Source of the DNA: Bacteroidota bacterium
GTDB lineage: Bacteria; Bacteroidota; Bacteroidia; Flavobacteriales_F; PHOS-HE28
Length of the DNA: 5,652 bases
Direction: 5' to 3'
Assembly: GCA_023430945.1 (NCBI GenBank)
Contig: JAEYYE010000230.1
Location: 1 to 5,652, forward strand
Below the pieces are notes generated by a model. The model searched no databases. It was not told the DNA's origin and worked only from the letters and a program-made list of their open reading frames with translations. Position 1 is the stretch's first letter, and every line of letters starts with the position of its first letter. Positions 4,618 to 5,652 of the stretch are shown here, in pieces. A program made the position numbers and the translations under genes.

Positions 4618-5652
4618 TCAAGCTTTCACCTTTTCACGTACGGGCGCATTCACCACCTGGCGGCCCACGCTTACATAGTGGAAACCGGCCTTCTCCATCT
4701 CATCGAGATCGTAGAGGTTCCTGCCATCGAAGATCGTTCTCGCCTTCAAGCTTTCCTTCACCCGATCGAAGTCCGGCGTGCGGAAGAGTGCCCATTCGGT
4801 GGCGATGATCAGCGCGTCGGCATCCTTCAGCGCTTCATATTCGTCGCTGGCGAAAGTGATCTTGTCGCCGAGCAATTTCTTCACGTTCTCCATCGCCTCC
4901 GGATCGAACGCCGTAACGGTGGCGCCCGCTGCGAGCAACGCATCGATCATGTACAAGGCCGGTGCTTCGCGGATATCGTCGGTATCGGGCTTGAAGGCCA
5001 GGCCCCACATGGCGAAATGCTTGCCGGCCAGATCGCCATAGACCGCTTTCATCTTCTCGATGATCGTGGTCTTCTGGCGCTCGTTCACCTCCATTACACT
5101 ATTGATGATCTGGAAGTCGTAACCCGCCTCCTTTCCGCTCTTTGACAGCGCCTGCACATCCTTCGGGAAACAGCTTCCGCCGTAACCGATGCCGGGGAAT
5201 AGGAATCGCTTGCCGATCCGGCTGTCGCTGCCGATACCGATCCGCACCTTGTCCACATCGGCGCCCACCATCTCGCAGAAATTCGCGATCTCGTTCATGA
5301 ACGTGATCTTGGTGGCGAGGAACGCATTCGCGGCGTATTTCGTCAATTCAGCACTGCGCTCGTCCATGAAGATGATCGGATTGCCCTGGCGCACGAACGG
5401 CTTGTACAGGTCTTCCATCACCTTTTGTGCGCGTTCGCTGCTGGTGCCCACCACCACGCGATCAGGTTTCAGGAAGTCATCCACTGCAAAGCCTTCACGC
5501 AAAAATTCCGGATTGCTCACCACATCGAAAGGCACTTTCGCCTTCTTCGCGATCGCAGCATGTACTTTTTCGGCGGTTCCCACAGGAACGGTGCTCTTGT
5601 CCACAATCACCTTGTAGTCCTCCATCATCTCGCCCAGCTGATCGGCCACGCC
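4618..5652 (-). CDS. ugd: UDP-glucose 6-dehydrogenase, N-terminus beyond window
   Basis: The enzyme oxidises UDP-glucose to UDP-glucuronate with two NAD in the cytoplasm. The window contains 344 codons plus the stop. The family is about 440 residues, so roughly the first 95, including the N-terminal Rossmann GxGxxG, lie to the right. The frame is open at the edge; the GTG at 5649 is internal, because the sequence there aligns to mid-protein just before VDKSTVPVGTAEKV. Visible signatures are STVPVGT, SNPEFLREG with AVDDFLKPDRVVVG, ELTKYAANAFLATKITFMNE, then GYGGSCFPKDVQAL with the catalytic Cys codon at 5172-5170. The C-terminal UDP-binding domain follows with GLAFKPDTDDIREAP, IATEW and FDGRNLYD. 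The gene ends 90 bp before the UDP-glucuronate decarboxylase, its direct metabolic follower. It is a different subfamily from the dehydrogenase at 1-1203, matching the plain UDP-glucose enzyme. Confidence 0.95.
   Translation of the reverse strand, partial: GVADQLGEMMEDYKVIVDKSTVPVGTAEKVHAAIAKKAKVPFDVVSNPEFLREGFAVDDFLKPDRVVVGTSSERAQKVMEDLYKPFVRQGNPIIFMDERSAELTKYAANAFLATKITFMNEIANFCEMVGADVDKVRIGIGSDSRIGKRFLFPGIGYGGSCFPKDVQALSKSGKEAGYDFQIINSVMEVNERQKTTIIEKMKAVYGDLAGKHFAMWGLAFKPDTDDIREAPALYMIDALLAAGATVTAFDPEAMENVKKLLGDKITFASDEYEALKDADALIIATEWALFRTPDFDRVKESLKARTIFDGRNLYDLDEMEKAGFHYVSVGRQVVNAPVREKVKA

Overview
The window is a piece of a surface-polysaccharide (O-antigen, capsule or exopolysaccharide) nucleotide-sugar locus. 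It most likely comes from a member of the Bacteroidota, possibly a Flavobacteriales-type genome of fairly high GC. Three things suggest this. The protein sequences resemble Bacteroidota versions of these enzymes. Most gene starts lack Shine-Dalgarno sequences. Bacteroidota-type -7 boxes (consensus TAnnTTTG) lie directly upstream of two starts. Genus or species cannot be read from this window.

Layout, right to left along the minus strand: a 5'-truncated UDP-glucose 6-dehydrogenase (4618-5652), a 90-bp spacer filled with GATC-rich direct and inverted repeats, then a complete UDP-glucuronate decarboxylase (3538-4527). These two enzymes together convert UDP-glucose to UDP-glucuronate and then UDP-xylose. 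Next, on the plus strand and pointing against the operon, is a small toxin-antitoxin pair (3005-3528). Its antitoxin is intact, but its RelE/ParE-like toxin carries a one-base frameshift. A 202-bp divergent intergenic region (2803-3004) holds two promoter-like -7 boxes and GC-rich palindromic structure.

The minus strand then resumes with three overlapping genes: a WbpD/WlbB-type N-acetyltransferase (2227-2802), a WbpB/WlbA-type Gfo/Idh/MocA dehydrogenase (1187-2230) and a TviB/WbpO-type UDP-N-acetylhexosamine 6-dehydrogenase (1-1203). The last runs off the left edge of the window. Together they fit synthesis of a 2,3-diacetamido-2,3-dideoxy uronic acid nucleotide (UDP-GlcNAc3NAcA or its manno epimer). 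The PLP aminotransferase that this route needs (WbpE type) is not in the window and is expected nearby.

The core enzymology is established. The less ordinary parts are the broken toxin with a preserved antitoxin, the TGATCAGA repeat spacer, the palindromic element beside the toxin-antitoxin pair, and the pairing of a TviB/WbpO-class 6-dehydrogenase with WbpB/WbpD partners. I found no RNA genes, CRISPR array or insertion sequence.
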